64,000 nucleotides of DNA from MPNP01 sp963668325 (GTDB taxonomy: Bacteria > Pseudomonadota > Alphaproteobacteria > Rhodobacterales > Rhodobacteraceae), in NCBI GenBank assembly GCA_963668325.1, contig OY764222.1, forward strand, positions 1 to 64,000, read 5' to 3'. The notes below the pieces were generated by a model, which saw nothing but the letters and a program-made list of their open reading frames with translations, searched no databases and was not told where the DNA came from. Each line of letters opens with the position of its first letter. The first letter of the stretch is position 1. Both the position numbers and the translations under genes were made by a program. Below, in pieces: positions 1-9,294 of this stretch.

Positions 1-2
1 CC

Positions 3-881
3 TCAATTGGCAAACTTTGGAGCTTCAATGAAAAACGAACAGAACTTACGACCGATTTTCAGAGGCTGGAAGATATCACAAAAACTTCCATAGATGCGAC
101 CTGTCAACATGAAGACTCTGATTCTGATTCAATCGTAACGTTCAATGGCAACCTTAAACTTGCCGGCCGGTTGGAATTAAAAAACATCACCTTTGGATTT
201 AACAAAAATCGCCCACCTCTAATCAAAAACTTTAATCTTTCGATCAAACCTGGCCAACGTGTTGCACTGGTTGGTCCAAGTGGTTCAGGAAAATCAACTT
301 TAGCTCGAATTGTAACAGGGATTGCTCAACCCTGGGAAGGTGAGGTCCTGTTTGATAACCATAGCAGGGCAGAAATACCAGCCGAGGTATTGCGACGGTC
401 CTTGTCCATGGTAGATCAGGAGGTAGCCCTGTTCCCGGCAACAGTTCGGGATAATCTTACCTTATGGAATCCTGACGTACCGGACGATATCATTTTCTCC
501 GCTGCCAGGGATGCCTATATCCATCATGAGATTCTTATTCGTCCACAAGGGTATTCTACCATGGTACAAGAAGGTGGGAAGAACTTCAGTGGTGGCCAGA
601 GACAAAGAATGGAAATTGCCCGAGCTTTGGTCGGAAATCCTGCCATGCTAATTTTGGATGAAGCAACCAGTTCTCTTGACCCCTTGGCCGAGGAAGAAAT
701 TGACAAGGCACTCCGTCGTCGCGGAATAACCTGCCTTATTATCGCCCATAGGCTTAGTACGGTACGCGATTGTGATCTGATCATTGTATTGGATAAAGGC
801 AATGAGGTCCAGCGAGGGATACATGACGAATTGATTACGGATGAAGATGGAATCTACTTCAAATTGGTAACTTCAGAATGA
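3..881 (+). CDS. NHLM-type peptide-export ABC transporter, C-terminal part (5' end outside window)
   Basis: The reading frame is open from base 3 to the stop at 879-881, so this is the 3' part of a gene that begins outside the window. What remains is a short linker after the membrane domain and a complete nucleotide-binding domain: Walker A GPSGSGKST, signature FSGGQRQRMEIARAL, Walker B LILDEATSSLD and the switch His in IIAHRLSTV. Its stop overlaps the start of the next ABC gene (ATGA). Tandem ABC genes followed by a nitrile-hydratase-like leader protein are the known layout of NHLM bacteriocin-type export systems, where the first ABC protein usually carries an N-terminal C39 leader peptidase. 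That peptidase cannot be seen here and is inferred. The ABC assignment is certain; the NHLM subtype rests on the neighbours. Confidence 0.85.
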   Translation, partial: SIGKLWSFNEKRTELTTDFQRLEDITKTSIDATCQHEDSDSDSIVTFNGNLKLAGRLELKNITFGFNKNRPPLIKNFNLSIKPGQRVALVGPSGSGKSTLARIVTGIAQPWEGEVLFDNHSRAEIPAEVLRRSLSMVDQEVALFPATVRDNLTLWNPDVPDDIIFSAARDAYIHHEILIRPQGYSTMVQEGGKNFSGGQRQRMEIARALVGNPAMLILDEATSSLDPLAEEEIDKALRRRGITCLIIAHRLSTVRDCDLIIVLDKGNEVQRGIHDELITDEDGIYFKLVTSE

Positions 882-3823
882 TGAAACAAACTGAATCGAA
901 TTACCCATCACTATCCAGGCTTGCAACCGAGCATGGCCAAGCCGTTCCATGTTCCAGTAACCTCCCTCTGACACTTGACGATTCAAATATGGTTTGGTTC
1001 ATTGAAAGTGGAAGTGTAAATTTATTTCTTGTCGAAATCAGAAACGGCGTGGAGCAATCCCTTCGCCAGCATATCATGCATTGTGATACGGGGGCGATTA
1101 TACCTGGTGTTATCACCGACAACAACCTAAAAACCGAGGGTACAAGGTTTACTGTAATCGCCAAGGGTATTGCAGGTACAGCCCTCAGACGAATTCCCAT
1201 TTCCTATCTAGAACGGGTAGCCCCTGCTGAAATTGCGGTACAAATTGATTCATGGGTGCTTTCCTTTACAAAGACTCTCTCGAGATTTGTCACTAATCTG
1301 CCCCGTCCAACAATGCTGGCTGAACCAGATTCAAAACAACAACTAGAGGTAGGTACGATTTCTGTACGCCAAAGGGTTGTTTGGATTGTGGGTATACCCA
1401 TGGGTGCCAGCCTGTACATGGGAATTGTGGATGGATTTGATACTTCTGCAACCGGGATTACTGACCCCCCTATGGTACCTTTAACATGGGCAAGTTGGCT
1501 TGCAGTTTTACAAAATACTGACGTTGAATCTAAGTCGACTGAAGAGGTAATCAAACAAGGTTTGTTACCCTTGGCACTGGCAAGGTTTCATGAACTAGCA
1601 TTTTCTTTGGAACACTTAAACCGTAGGTTGGCTCTGGTTGATGACACCAATCTTGAGCGTATCCGCAATACAAGTCGAAACACGGCTGAAAGAGTTTCAA
1701 GGGAACGATTATACAACATCTATGACTTACCAGTCGAGCAGGATCTCAGTGACGATGAAACAGCCTTGTTTGATGCCTTGCAGATTATAGGCAAGTATGA
1801 AAAGATTGCTTTCCAATTTCCAATGCGGTCAGGACCTTCACAGAAACCGGTTGGCCTAACTGCAATTTTAGATATGTCCGGCATTCGCTCTCGCCGTGTC
1901 AACCTCAAATACGATGATCATTGGTGGAACACTGATGGAAGTGCAATTCTGGCTTTCCTAAAAGAGAATAGGCAACCTGTTGTACTGGTTCCTGGTTTAT
2001 TTGGTCGCTATTGGATGATAGATCCTGTCAAGAAAACTAAAATCAGGATTACAGCTAACCGGACCTCTTTATTACAAGCTGATGCCTGGATGTTCTATCG
2101 CCCTTTTCCGGCACGAAAAGTCACAACAACCGATATGTTACGAATGGCCCTTCATCGCTGTTCTGGAAATACTATCCGATTGATTCTGGCTGGTATTCCG
2201 GGAGGTCTACTACAGATTATTCCAGCGTTGGCACTTGGATTTACAGTAAGTATTGTTTCTACCGATAGAAGTGAAGAAACTCTGTTAACAGTCAGTCTGG
2301 TAGTAGTAGCATTCGGGCTTATTGCAGCTTTATTACACATCCTGCAGAAAAAGTCATTCATGCATCTTAAAGACCGTGCAACGGCAAGTATTGAAACTGC
2401 TTTCTGGGACCGCATCATAAGCCTCCCGACTCATGTATTAAACTTTCGATCAACCAGCGAGATAGCCCTGTCAGGCATGACTTTCCAGCATCTTCGTAAT
2501 AGTGAGCAACAAACCTTTGTGGAAAGTTTATTATCCATGATATTCATGCTCCCGATATTACTTTACATATGTTTCATTGATATCCACCTTGGACTGGTTA
2601 CCCTTACACTTTGTGCGATATCATTGTTATTGTCGGTGCTTGTCGGTATGCTGCAAATAGAGCCCCATGGCCGGGCAATTAATGCTGCTCAAAGCGCATT
2701 AAACAAGTTGTTTCAAATAATAGAAGGAATTGTCAAACTTCGTGTCGAAAGAGCTGAAGGGTCAGCCTATGCAATTTGGGCACATGATTATCGAAAACAA
2801 AAACGAGCTGAGGTTGATCTGGGAGTTTTGGAGAGGCATTCACGTGCCTTCAGTACTGCCCTGCCATTTTTTGCTGGGGCAACACTATTTTTTGTTGTAG
2901 CTATTGATGATTCTCATAATACTTCAATCGGGAATTTTCTTGTTGTTTTCATTGTTTTGCTAACGTTTCTTTCTGTCACTACTCGGTTTGGAGAATCTAT
3001 TGGTTCCTTGGCAGTAGGGTTAAAGGGAATAGGCCAACTAAAGCCCTTTCTTGATGCTGAACCAGAGGTTACAGTTGGTAGAGGACCTGTTGAGTACTTG
3101 AATGGCGATGTCCTCTTTGATCGCGTATCTTTTCGCTATGATCCTGATGGGCCATTGATACTGGATGATGTAACGATTCATGCACGACCAGGAGAATTTA
3201 TTGCAATTGCCGGGGAGTCGGGTGCGGGTAAAAGCACTTTATTCAATCTTGCCTTGGGTATCAATCACCCCTCATCAGGAGCAATTCTTTATGACGGGCA
3301 TGATTTGCGGCATCTCAATCTGAAACAACTTCGCCGAAATGTCGGTACCGTTCCACAATCAATACGACTTTATCCCCAGGATATCTGGGATAACATCGTT
3401 GTTTACCAAGAGGATATTACGACTGAAATGGTCTGGGATGCTACTCAATCAGCCATAATTGAAAATCAGATAAAAGCAATGCCAATGGGATTGATGACTT
3501 TAGTAGGTACCAGCGGGTCGGTCTTGTCAGGAGGTGAAAGTCAACGAATTTCCCTTGCCCGGTCTCTTTTGAGGAATCCTCGGGTGATGCTACTAGATGA
3601 AGCAACCAACTGGCTGGATAACAACAGTCAGGCTGAAGTAATGCAGAATTTGGCTTTGTTGGTATCAACTAGAATTGTTATTGCCCACCGGCTTTCTACG
3701 CTGGAAAAGGCTGATCGCATCTATGTATTAAAGGCTGGTAAGGTGGTACAAACCGGTACCTACCAAGACCTTCGGGAAACAGAAGGTGTTTTCAAGGATT
3801 TAATCACCAGACAGAATACATAA
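878..3823 (+). CDS. NHLM system ABC transporter permease/ATPase (second ABC subunit type)
   Basis: This 981-residue inner-membrane exporter is much longer than a simple half-transporter. Residues of about 1-400 form a soluble region whose start (IESGSVNLFLV) resembles a cyclic-nucleotide-binding/cupin-like fold, as in the second ABC protein of NHLM systems (TIGR03797 type). About 415-690 is the six-helix membrane domain. The ATPase domain follows, with Walker A GESGAGKST near residue 780, signature LSGGESQRISLARSL near 882, and Walker B VMLLDEAT. No C39 peptidase motif is visible, which fits the ABC2 role beside a peptidase-bearing ABC1. It overlaps the upstream ABC gene by 4 bases and is followed 18 bases later by the leader-cyclase gene. 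This suggests one operon exporting or anchoring that product. The family is secure; the substrate is inferred from context. Confidence 0.85.
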   Translation: MMKQTESNYPSLSRLATEHGQAVPCSSNLPLTLDDSNMVWFIESGSVNLFLVEIRNGVEQSLRQHIMHCDTGAIIPGVITDNNLKTEGTRFTVIAKGIAGTALRRIPISYLERVAPAEIAVQIDSWVLSFTKTLSRFVTNLPRPTMLAEPDSKQQLEVGTISVRQRVVWIVGIPMGASLYMGIVDGFDTSATGITDPPMVPLTWASWLAVLQNTDVESKSTEEVIKQGLLPLALARFHELAFSLEHLNRRLALVDDTNLERIRNTSRNTAERVSRERLYNIYDLPVEQDLSDDETALFDALQIIGKYEKIAFQFPMRSGPSQKPVGLTAILDMSGIRSRRVNLKYDDHWWNTDGSAILAFLKENRQPVVLVPGLFGRYWMIDPVKKTKIRITANRTSLLQADAWMFYRPFPARKVTTTDMLRMALHRCSGNTIRLILAGIPGGLLQIIPALALGFTVSIVSTDRSEETLLTVSLVVVAFGLIAALLHILQKKSFMHLKDRATASIETAFWDRIISLPTHVLNFRSTSEIALSGMTFQHLRNSEQQTFVESLLSMIFMLPILLYICFIDIHLGLVTLTLCAISLLLSVLVGMLQIEPHGRAINAAQSALNKLFQIIEGIVKLRVERAEGSAYAIWAHDYRKQKRAEVDLGVLERHSRAFSTALPFFAGATLFFVVAIDDSHNTSIGNFLVVFIVLLTFLSVTTRFGESIGSLAVGLKGIGQLKPFLDAEPEVTVGRGPVEYLNGDVLFDRVSFRYDPDGPLILDDVTIHARPGEFIAIAGESGAGKSTLFNLALGINHPSSGAILYDGHDLRHLNLKQLRRNVGTVPQSIRLYPQDIWDNIVVYQEDITTEMVWDATQSAIIENQIKAMPMGLMTLVGTSGSVLSGGESQRISLARSLLRNPRVMLLDEATNWLDNNSQAEVMQNLALLVSTRIVIAHRLSTLEKADRIYVLKAGKVVQTGTYQDLRETEGVFKDLITRQNT

Positions 3824-3841
3824 AATGTCAGGCATAAGCAT

Positions 3842-5170
3842 ATGAACTCCAAAAAGGTACCCGTTCAATCCAATAGAAACCTAAAAGATTTATACCGCCT
3901 TATCACCCGTTCCGAAAAAGATAAAAATTTCCGTACACAATTACTCGCTGATCCAAAGGGTACAATAGAACAGGAGTTGAATATCAAGCTGGCCGAAGAT
4001 CATGAAATATTTATTCATGAAAATTTCAAAGGCAAAACACACTTAGTTATTCCGCCCAAATGTAATATTTCCAGGGAAGAACGGGAAGCGGCCCGAACCG
4101 GGGTGGCTTCACTCGATTTTCTGAAACGGACTATGTACGACCCAGCACCACCGCAACGTCCTGCAACTAAAAAAATCTCGCTATACATAGATACGCCAAG
4201 AACGAAGGAAATCCTTAAAGAGAAAGTATTGGAAAGTATTAATCAGGGTATTGGTTTCCTGGAATCAACTATTGACGAAAATGGAGCATGGCATTGTATC
4301 CGCTACAATATTGGTGATCCGAATATCCCCAGGCATTACGAAAGGCCGCCATTTGTGTCGGCTTATTGTACGCTGGCATTGGAAAGTTGTGAACACCCCA
4401 AGGCTCAGGCAATTTGTGCATTAGCTAAACAATATATTGTTGACACCATGGAATTTCCTGGCTTATGGCGCTATTACCGACACCTACCCCAAGATCTGGA
4501 CAGCACGACAACCTGTTCGCTGGTTGTCAGGGATCATCCCTGGATTTCCTTTGGTCAAAATTTATCAAAAATTCTTGCAAATCGTGATGATAAGGGTCGA
4601 TTTAATACTTGGATACTTGCCCCGGACGAACCTGATGTCGTTGCAAAATTTCGGCTTGAAGCTGATCCGGTTGTTAATGCCAATGTCATTGCCCTACTTG
4701 GCGATTGTCCAGAAACCAAGGCCGTTCAAAAATGGTTGGAAACTTTGCTATTAGAGGGTAACTTAGAAGATTCCTCCAAATGGTACCCTGATAATATTGC
4801 AATATGCTATGCCATTGCCAGAGCAGTAAGCCGTACGCAACCAACCCTTGATCACCTTCGTGTTCCAATAGCTGATTATGTTATGGCATCTTGTAATAAG
4901 GATCGAGGTTTCGGCAACATTTTGCAAACCGCCCAGGCCATCACTTCGCTATATGGCACTCACCAGTTAAACAGGATAAACACTCGGCGATATTCTGAAA
5001 TTATCCTGAATGCCCAGCACGATGATGGAAGCTGGCCAGAATTACTAGCATTTGGTGATCAAAAATTGATGTGGGGTAGTATTGGACAATTTGGCCACGC
5101 GTCGGAATCTATGACTACTGCATTTTGTATAGAGGCACTTGGACGACTGTTGGAGAACTTGGAACAGTAG
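3842..5170 (+). CDS. NHLP-leader fused to squalene/terpenoid-cyclase-like toroid protein
   Basis: The protein has 442 residues. Residues of about 10-75 match the nitrile-hydratase-like leader peptide pattern: a charged helix, then FRTQLLADPKGTIEQELNI, then a short beta region ending LVIPP. Instead of a short core peptide the leader is followed by about 340 residues that look like the alpha/alpha toroid of squalene-hopene and terpenoid cyclases: repeated GIGFL...DENGAW and TAQAITSLYG segments, and a QW-like AQHDDGSW ending at W398. At residues 218-221 the sequence DLDS sits where class II cyclases have DXDD, keeping two of the three acidic residues. No Gly-Gly cleavage site is obvious after the leader. 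The gene lies directly behind two export ABC genes and before a PhyH oxygenase. Catalytic activity is unproven; it could be a substrate-binding repeat protein instead of a cyclase. Confidence 0.75.
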   Translation: MNSKKVPVQSNRNLKDLYRLITRSEKDKNFRTQLLADPKGTIEQELNIKLAEDHEIFIHENFKGKTHLVIPPKCNISREEREAARTGVASLDFLKRTMYDPAPPQRPATKKISLYIDTPRTKEILKEKVLESINQGIGFLESTIDENGAWHCIRYNIGDPNIPRHYERPPFVSAYCTLALESCEHPKAQAICALAKQYIVDTMEFPGLWRYYRHLPQDLDSTTTCSLVVRDHPWISFGQNLSKILANRDDKGRFNTWILAPDEPDVVAKFRLEADPVVNANVIALLGDCPETKAVQKWLETLLLEGNLEDSSKWYPDNIAICYAIARAVSRTQPTLDHLRVPIADYVMASCNKDRGFGNILQTAQAITSLYGTHQLNRINTRRYSEIILNAQHDDGSWPELLAFGDQKLMWGSIGQFGHASESMTTAFCIEALGRLLENLEQ

Positions 5171-5478
5171 TTAGATAAAACCATCTCATCGCTTATATTC
5201 AAACTCGGTTATTGCTGAGAAATACTGCGCGAGTCTGATTATTGACCCATTTTCCTTAATGGCTGAGGATCTTCGGACAAATCATAAGCATGCCGAGTAT
5301 TGCTGGAATGCGGGTTTTAACTCCCCTTCCCCAAAAATATTTGGTTGAAAAGGGAAATCAATTACGGAAAAATTTCTACAGTGCTAACTCAAAAATATAA
5401 AATTCTTGACTTTGCTAGAAATTGCTGGAAACAGCAATTTCGTAAGGAATATTTTAATTTCCAACTGGAGGAAATGGA
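5171..5478 (+). other. Intergenic region before the PhyH gene
   Basis: No coding region was recognised in these 308 bases. They end in a strong ribosome-binding site (GGAGG at about 5467-5471, 7-8 bases before the ATG at 5479). This supports that start and suggests the dioxygenase may be transcribed from its own promoter here, although no clear -35/-10 pair could be assigned. Confidence 0.5.
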
Positions 5479-6339
5479 ATGACTGGATCATTGCCAACGG
5501 AAGACGTAACCAAATATCACCGGGATGGTTTCCTCAAGCCAATACCTGTTTTCTCGGCTGAGCGGGCCAGGGGAATACAAGCGGCGATCGAGGCCATTGA
5601 AAGTGATTATTCCAAGAAGGATTTGCCGCACGATTTGACCCACTATTTTCGGGTTAATGGTGAATTGGTAATACCCTTGCTGGCCGAAGTTGCCCAAACC
5701 AAATCTATCCTGGACGCAATGGAGAGCATTCTTGGCTCCAATCTGATGGTCTGGTCCTGTGAACTTTTCATCAAGGAACCGCAATCAGAAAAAATAGTAA
5801 GTTGGCATCAGGACCTGACCTATTGGGGCATGGGAGGTTCTGACCTCCAGGCTTCAGCCTGGATTGCCATATCAGATGTATCCGAAGCCTCAGGTTGTAT
5901 GCGATTTGTTCCCGGGTCCCATAAACAGCAACTTGTTCCCCACACGGATACTTTCAGTGATAACAACCTGTTATCGAGAGGGCAGGAAATTGCTGTCGAT
6001 GTTGACGAGCATGATGCCGTTCTTAACATCTTGAATCCAGGCGAGATGTCAATCCATCACGGTAGGATGTTTCATGCCTCGGGGCCGAATTATTCCCAGG
6101 ATAGAAGAATTGCAATTGTTATCCGCTATGTAACCCCAGAACTCGTACGTGATGCACCCGGCTCTGACTATGCCATGCTTGTTCGTGGTACAGATTCTTG
6201 CAAGAACTGGATCAATGTTGCACCGCCGTCAACTCTTTTTGGCCAGGGTGAAATGAACCTTTATGATGAGATACTGAAATATAAGGAAACCGTACTGAGT
6301 GCCGGAGCAGAGAAAGAATCTGGCCTTTTCAATATCTGA
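5479..6339 (+). CDS. Phytanoyl-CoA dioxygenase (PhyH) family Fe(II)/2-oxoglutarate oxygenase
   Basis: The protein has 286 residues, normal for the family. These cytoplasmic enzymes hydroxylate an organic substrate using iron, O2 and 2-oxoglutarate. The iron triad is visible: His110 and Asp112 in SWHQDLTYWG, and a distal His, most likely His199 in MFHASGPN. The 2-oxoglutarate-binding Arg probably lies in RRIAIVIRY just after it. A run typical of bacterial PhyH proteins (AWIAISDVSEASGCMRFVPGSH) joins the two halves. The start is fixed by a strong GGAGG site. It lies 309 bases behind the leader-cyclase gene on the same strand, so it may oxidise a product or cofactor of that locus, but the link is positional only. 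PhyH proteins are diverse and the substrate cannot be read from sequence. Confidence 0.9.
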   Translation: MTGSLPTEDVTKYHRDGFLKPIPVFSAERARGIQAAIEAIESDYSKKDLPHDLTHYFRVNGELVIPLLAEVAQTKSILDAMESILGSNLMVWSCELFIKEPQSEKIVSWHQDLTYWGMGGSDLQASAWIAISDVSEASGCMRFVPGSHKQQLVPHTDTFSDNNLLSRGQEIAVDVDEHDAVLNILNPGEMSIHHGRMFHASGPNYSQDRRIAIVIRYVTPELVRDAPGSDYAMLVRGTDSCKNWINVAPPSTLFGQGEMNLYDEILKYKETVLSAGAEKESGLFNI

Positions 6340-6667
6340 TTATTTTGGAATATTGTCATAACAGGAGGCAAGATGCTGAACTGGCACCTTGTAGAAATTT
6401 TAATCCCAAATTGTGAGTGGTTAAGTTCAGTTTGAGCCTTGAAATTCCGCAACGGTTGCCGTAGTAATTCAGCCTTTGATCAGGGTTTATCGAGGATTTT
6501 AATTCAACATAACTATACTGCCCAAGTGAATTAGCTAACTCAAAAAATGGGAATCACTTACTCTTTTTTCTCTCTCCTGCCAAACGGGTCCTTTATCCGT
6601 TACCCAATAATTGTATTACTTTTGGGCGGAATATATACTGACCCCAAATAGGAAGAATTTCAGAATA
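6340..6667 (+). other. Intergenic region, no gene seen
   Basis: About 330 bases between the dioxygenase and the DUF924 fusion gene. No convincing coding region, RNA gene or strong terminator hairpin was recognised. A GGAAG element near 6651 is the likely ribosome-binding site of the following gene. Confidence 0.4.
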
Positions 6668-8257
6668 ATGGCTATTAGTACAAAGAAATGTATTGCTGAA
6701 AGAACACCTGAGGGGGTGTTGGACTTCTGGTTGGGACCCCTTAAAGATGCACCAGATGCATCCCGGAAAAACTGGCAATATGGGATGTTAAGATGGCGTA
6801 TCGGACCTTTTGCGAGAAGTTACGAAGATCCCAATATTCAACAGGTTCAACGGGAGTGGTGCGAGCATCTTCATCGTGAAGGACAAGAAAAAATCTTTAA
6901 TGATCCCATGTGGGATACGCCGAGAGGTCTTCTGGCAAAATTGATTGTTCTTGACCAGTTTCCAAGAGCGGTTTATCGCGGAACTGCACTTGCTTACGAG
7001 AATGATGAGCTCACTGCTTCAATGTCCTTGCAAGCTTGTAAAGCAGATCAGGAATTTGACCATTATAACGTCATTGAACGGTTATGGATCTACCTTCCAT
7101 TGTGTCATGTCGAGGATATGAAGATTCAGCAACTCCTAATCGAAAAACTTTCACGCTGGAGTGCTGATCTCGTTGCTGAAGTTCCTACTGACAAACAACG
7201 AATCAACCAGTTCGTCAGCTGGTATTTACTTAGAGCAGTGATCGAACATTCTGAAACACTCTTGCTCTTCGACCGTTTTCCTCATCGAAATGGAATTCTC
7301 CAGCGTCCGCACCGAGGTGGAGAACATCGTTACCTTACTGACCCCTTGCGACCACTTTGGAGTTTTACCCAACCTCCAAACCCTGTCTACTTTGCACTTC
7401 TAGCTGCACTTTTCCGAATGGGCGAAGGACTTGAAGAAAACCTTGTTTCCCGGGAAGCTTTGGCTCGCCTGTTACATACGGCCGGATTGTCTCCAGATGA
7501 TCCTGCTTCACCAATGACTGTTTTTGATCTCATTGAACGAAATCGTGTTCCCTTTCCATTACTTTTCCAACATCTTTCTCTACCAGAACATGCCAAGACC
7601 TTTGATCTTCTGGAGAAGGTTCCTTTGGTTGTTGATTTGACGAATGACATAAAAAAACTCATTCTGAAAAAAGGCGAGCGAGAATGGCCTCCCAGGAGCG
7701 CAAAACACTCTGTAAATCCAGCTATAGATGTCGTGGCTCTGAACACCTTGATTTGCGGAGACAGGATTTCTGTAAAATCAGAGGATGTAATTCCAGACGG
7801 AAGTGGCATTGCAACACATGTTACGGGCAAGGAACCGCCCCGTGAACTTAACCTGATCGTTCGCAATGATCTCAGTGAGACTGTACGTGTGGCAGAGTTT
7901 ATTGACGAATTTGCTGATCAACATGGATTCCCTCCGCATGAACGTTTCCAAGTTCACCTTATCATTGAGGAAACACTAATTTATATCATCGAACGCAATC
8001 TTGAGAACACTCAACAGATCATGCTCCACATCAATATGGATGAAGATGACCGATATCTTTCGATCAAAACAGTGGATCATGGAAGTAAGCTGGAATTCAA
8101 TACGTTAATATTCCAACCAAGCGCTGAAACCATTGAAGAGGAAAACGTTGTAGAGAACGTCGGTTTGCACCTGGTCCGAACTTATGTTGACAAGGTACAG
8201 TACAGGCGGAAAAATGAGGTTAATCACCTGATCTTGAAGAAGAGAATCAGTATCTGA
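6668..8257 (+). CDS. DUF924 domain fused to RsbW-like anti-sigma/histidine-kinase-type ATPase domain
   Basis: With the ATG at 6668 (GGAAG upstream) the protein has 529 residues; a longer frame would need a TTG at 6611 with no better site. Residues of about 12-210 are a DUF924 domain: VLDFWLGPL at the start, LIVLDQFPRAVYRG in the middle and the typical closing RFPHRNGIL. An unassigned helical linker of about 180 residues follows. From about 394 to the end there is a GHKL ATPase fold like RsbW/SpoIIAB serine kinases: IIEETLIYIIERN as N-box, VDHGS as degenerate G1, and NVGLHLVRTYVDKVQY as G2-like motif. Such kinases control anti-sigma-factor antagonists in partner-switching. No partner gene is adjacent. 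The domain pairing is visible in the sequence; its function is unknown. Confidence 0.75.
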   Translation: MAISTKKCIAERTPEGVLDFWLGPLKDAPDASRKNWQYGMLRWRIGPFARSYEDPNIQQVQREWCEHLHREGQEKIFNDPMWDTPRGLLAKLIVLDQFPRAVYRGTALAYENDELTASMSLQACKADQEFDHYNVIERLWIYLPLCHVEDMKIQQLLIEKLSRWSADLVAEVPTDKQRINQFVSWYLLRAVIEHSETLLLFDRFPHRNGILQRPHRGGEHRYLTDPLRPLWSFTQPPNPVYFALLAALFRMGEGLEENLVSREALARLLHTAGLSPDDPASPMTVFDLIERNRVPFPLLFQHLSLPEHAKTFDLLEKVPLVVDLTNDIKKLILKKGEREWPPRSAKHSVNPAIDVVALNTLICGDRISVKSEDVIPDGSGIATHVTGKEPPRELNLIVRNDLSETVRVAEFIDEFADQHGFPPHERFQVHLIIEETLIYIIERNLENTQQIMLHINMDEDDRYLSIKTVDHGSKLEFNTLIFQPSAETIEEENVVENVGLHLVRTYVDKVQYRRKNEVNHLILKKRISI

Positions 8258-8356
8258 ATCTCCCCGTTGAGACTGGGGATTGACAACTAAATGTGTTGAC
8301 TAAGCGATTTTAAACCTCTAGGTTGTACGCCAGATGCTAACCAAGAGACATATACC

Positions 8357-8632
8357 ATGCAGGATATTGATAATACATTGAAAGCTTTTGTTCAGGAGCG
8401 CCTTGCCCCGGCGAAGATAGTTGAGGTGAATTCCATAGAAGCCGAGGATGCTGACGGCGGTCCTATCCTGCGCATCAGGGTAATTTATGAGGCCGAAAAC
8501 AACCGGCTGGACCCCGAGAAAGTCGTGGGATTGTCACGTCTTTTACACAAGGTACACGGTAACTTGTTTACCGACCGCTATCCCTTGTTTTCCTTCATGA
8601 TTCCAGAAGAAGCAGAATTTGCAACCACGTGA
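8357..8632 (+). CDS. Small conserved protein, partner of the adjacent HEPN gene
   Basis: This 91-residue acidic protein of mixed alpha/beta character has no signal peptide or membrane segment. The pattern of LRIRVIYEAENNRLDPEKVVGLSRLLHKV resembles small proteins that I recall occurring just upstream of HEPN-domain genes in alphaproteobacteria, often as presumed toxin-antitoxin-like pairs. Its stop overlaps the start region of the HEPN reading frame by about 14 bases, the usual coupling for such pairs. If the pair is a toxin-antitoxin module, this would be the antitoxin. That role is inference from position and is weakened by the frameshift in the HEPN gene. No catalytic motif is seen. Confidence 0.55.
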   Translation: MQDIDNTLKAFVQERLAPAKIVEVNSIEAEDADGGPILRIRVIYEAENNRLDPEKVVGLSRLLHKVHGNLFTDRYPLFSFMIPEEAEFATT

Positions 8633-9013
8633 TCTCATTGCCGCCGCACGCCGACTTGTAGGTCGAGGACGCAAGGGTAGCCGTGACAAGCATATCTCAA
8701 ACGGGCAATAAGTACTGCTTATTATGCGATGTTCCATGCTCTCTGTCGGAATTTCGCTGATTCCTTCCTTGGCACATCCACTGCCAACCGGAGCCAGCGT
8801 GCCTGGCGACAAGCCTACCGGTCTGTCGAGCATAACCATGCCAGGAAGCAATGTGAGAATAGTGGGGTTATGGAGAGTTTTCCTGAATCTATCCAGGAGA
8901 TTGCCCGCGATTTTGTGGATTTGCAGAAAGAACGACACTTGGCTGACTATGACCCCAAATATAGACTGGGCCGTCATGAGGTTCTTACCCAAAGTGACAG
9001 GCATTGGGAATAA
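8619..9013 (+). pseudogene. HEPN-domain protein gene broken by a frameshift
   Basis: Two frames together read as one HEPN-like protein. The first, from a TTG at 8619 (an upstream in-frame stop lies at 8598-8600), gives PRDLIAAARRLVGRGRKGS and stops at about 8716. The second gives QAYLKRAISTAYYAMFHAL and continues to DFVDLQKERHLADYDP, ending at 9013. The switch lies at about 8675-8690 and is a single-base-type shift. HEPN proteins of this class are commonly RNases or RNA-binding toxins paired with a small upstream gene, as here. The classical R-x4-6-H RNase motif is not clear. The gene is probably inactive, but a sequencing error cannot be excluded because the rest of the frame looks well preserved. 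Confidence 0.7.
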
Positions 9014-9294
9014 TATTCCTCCAAGGTCTGTTTGCCGATCAACCCTAAGGCTCGGTAATACTTGAAGAAGTATAAGAATAACCATCTTCAATAATTAAAC
9101 CACCATAAACCAAAAGTTAGTTGGACTTGTACAGCTTGCTCCTAATAATCTCCGTCAAGTTAATTGAGACAAAAGTGCATAACAACAAACTCTTTTATAT
9201 CGGTAGAGAATTGTGAATGGCAGAAGAAATTAACCGTGCGTTGTGGGTTGGTCTTTTATCGCCCTTTGGTAGGCATTGTAACTCTTAGTTCACA

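Noticed and set aside
8259..8280. TCCCC ... GGGGA hairpin after the DUF924 fusion gene as a terminator
   Set aside because: Five-base stem with a nine-base loop and no T-run; not strong enough.
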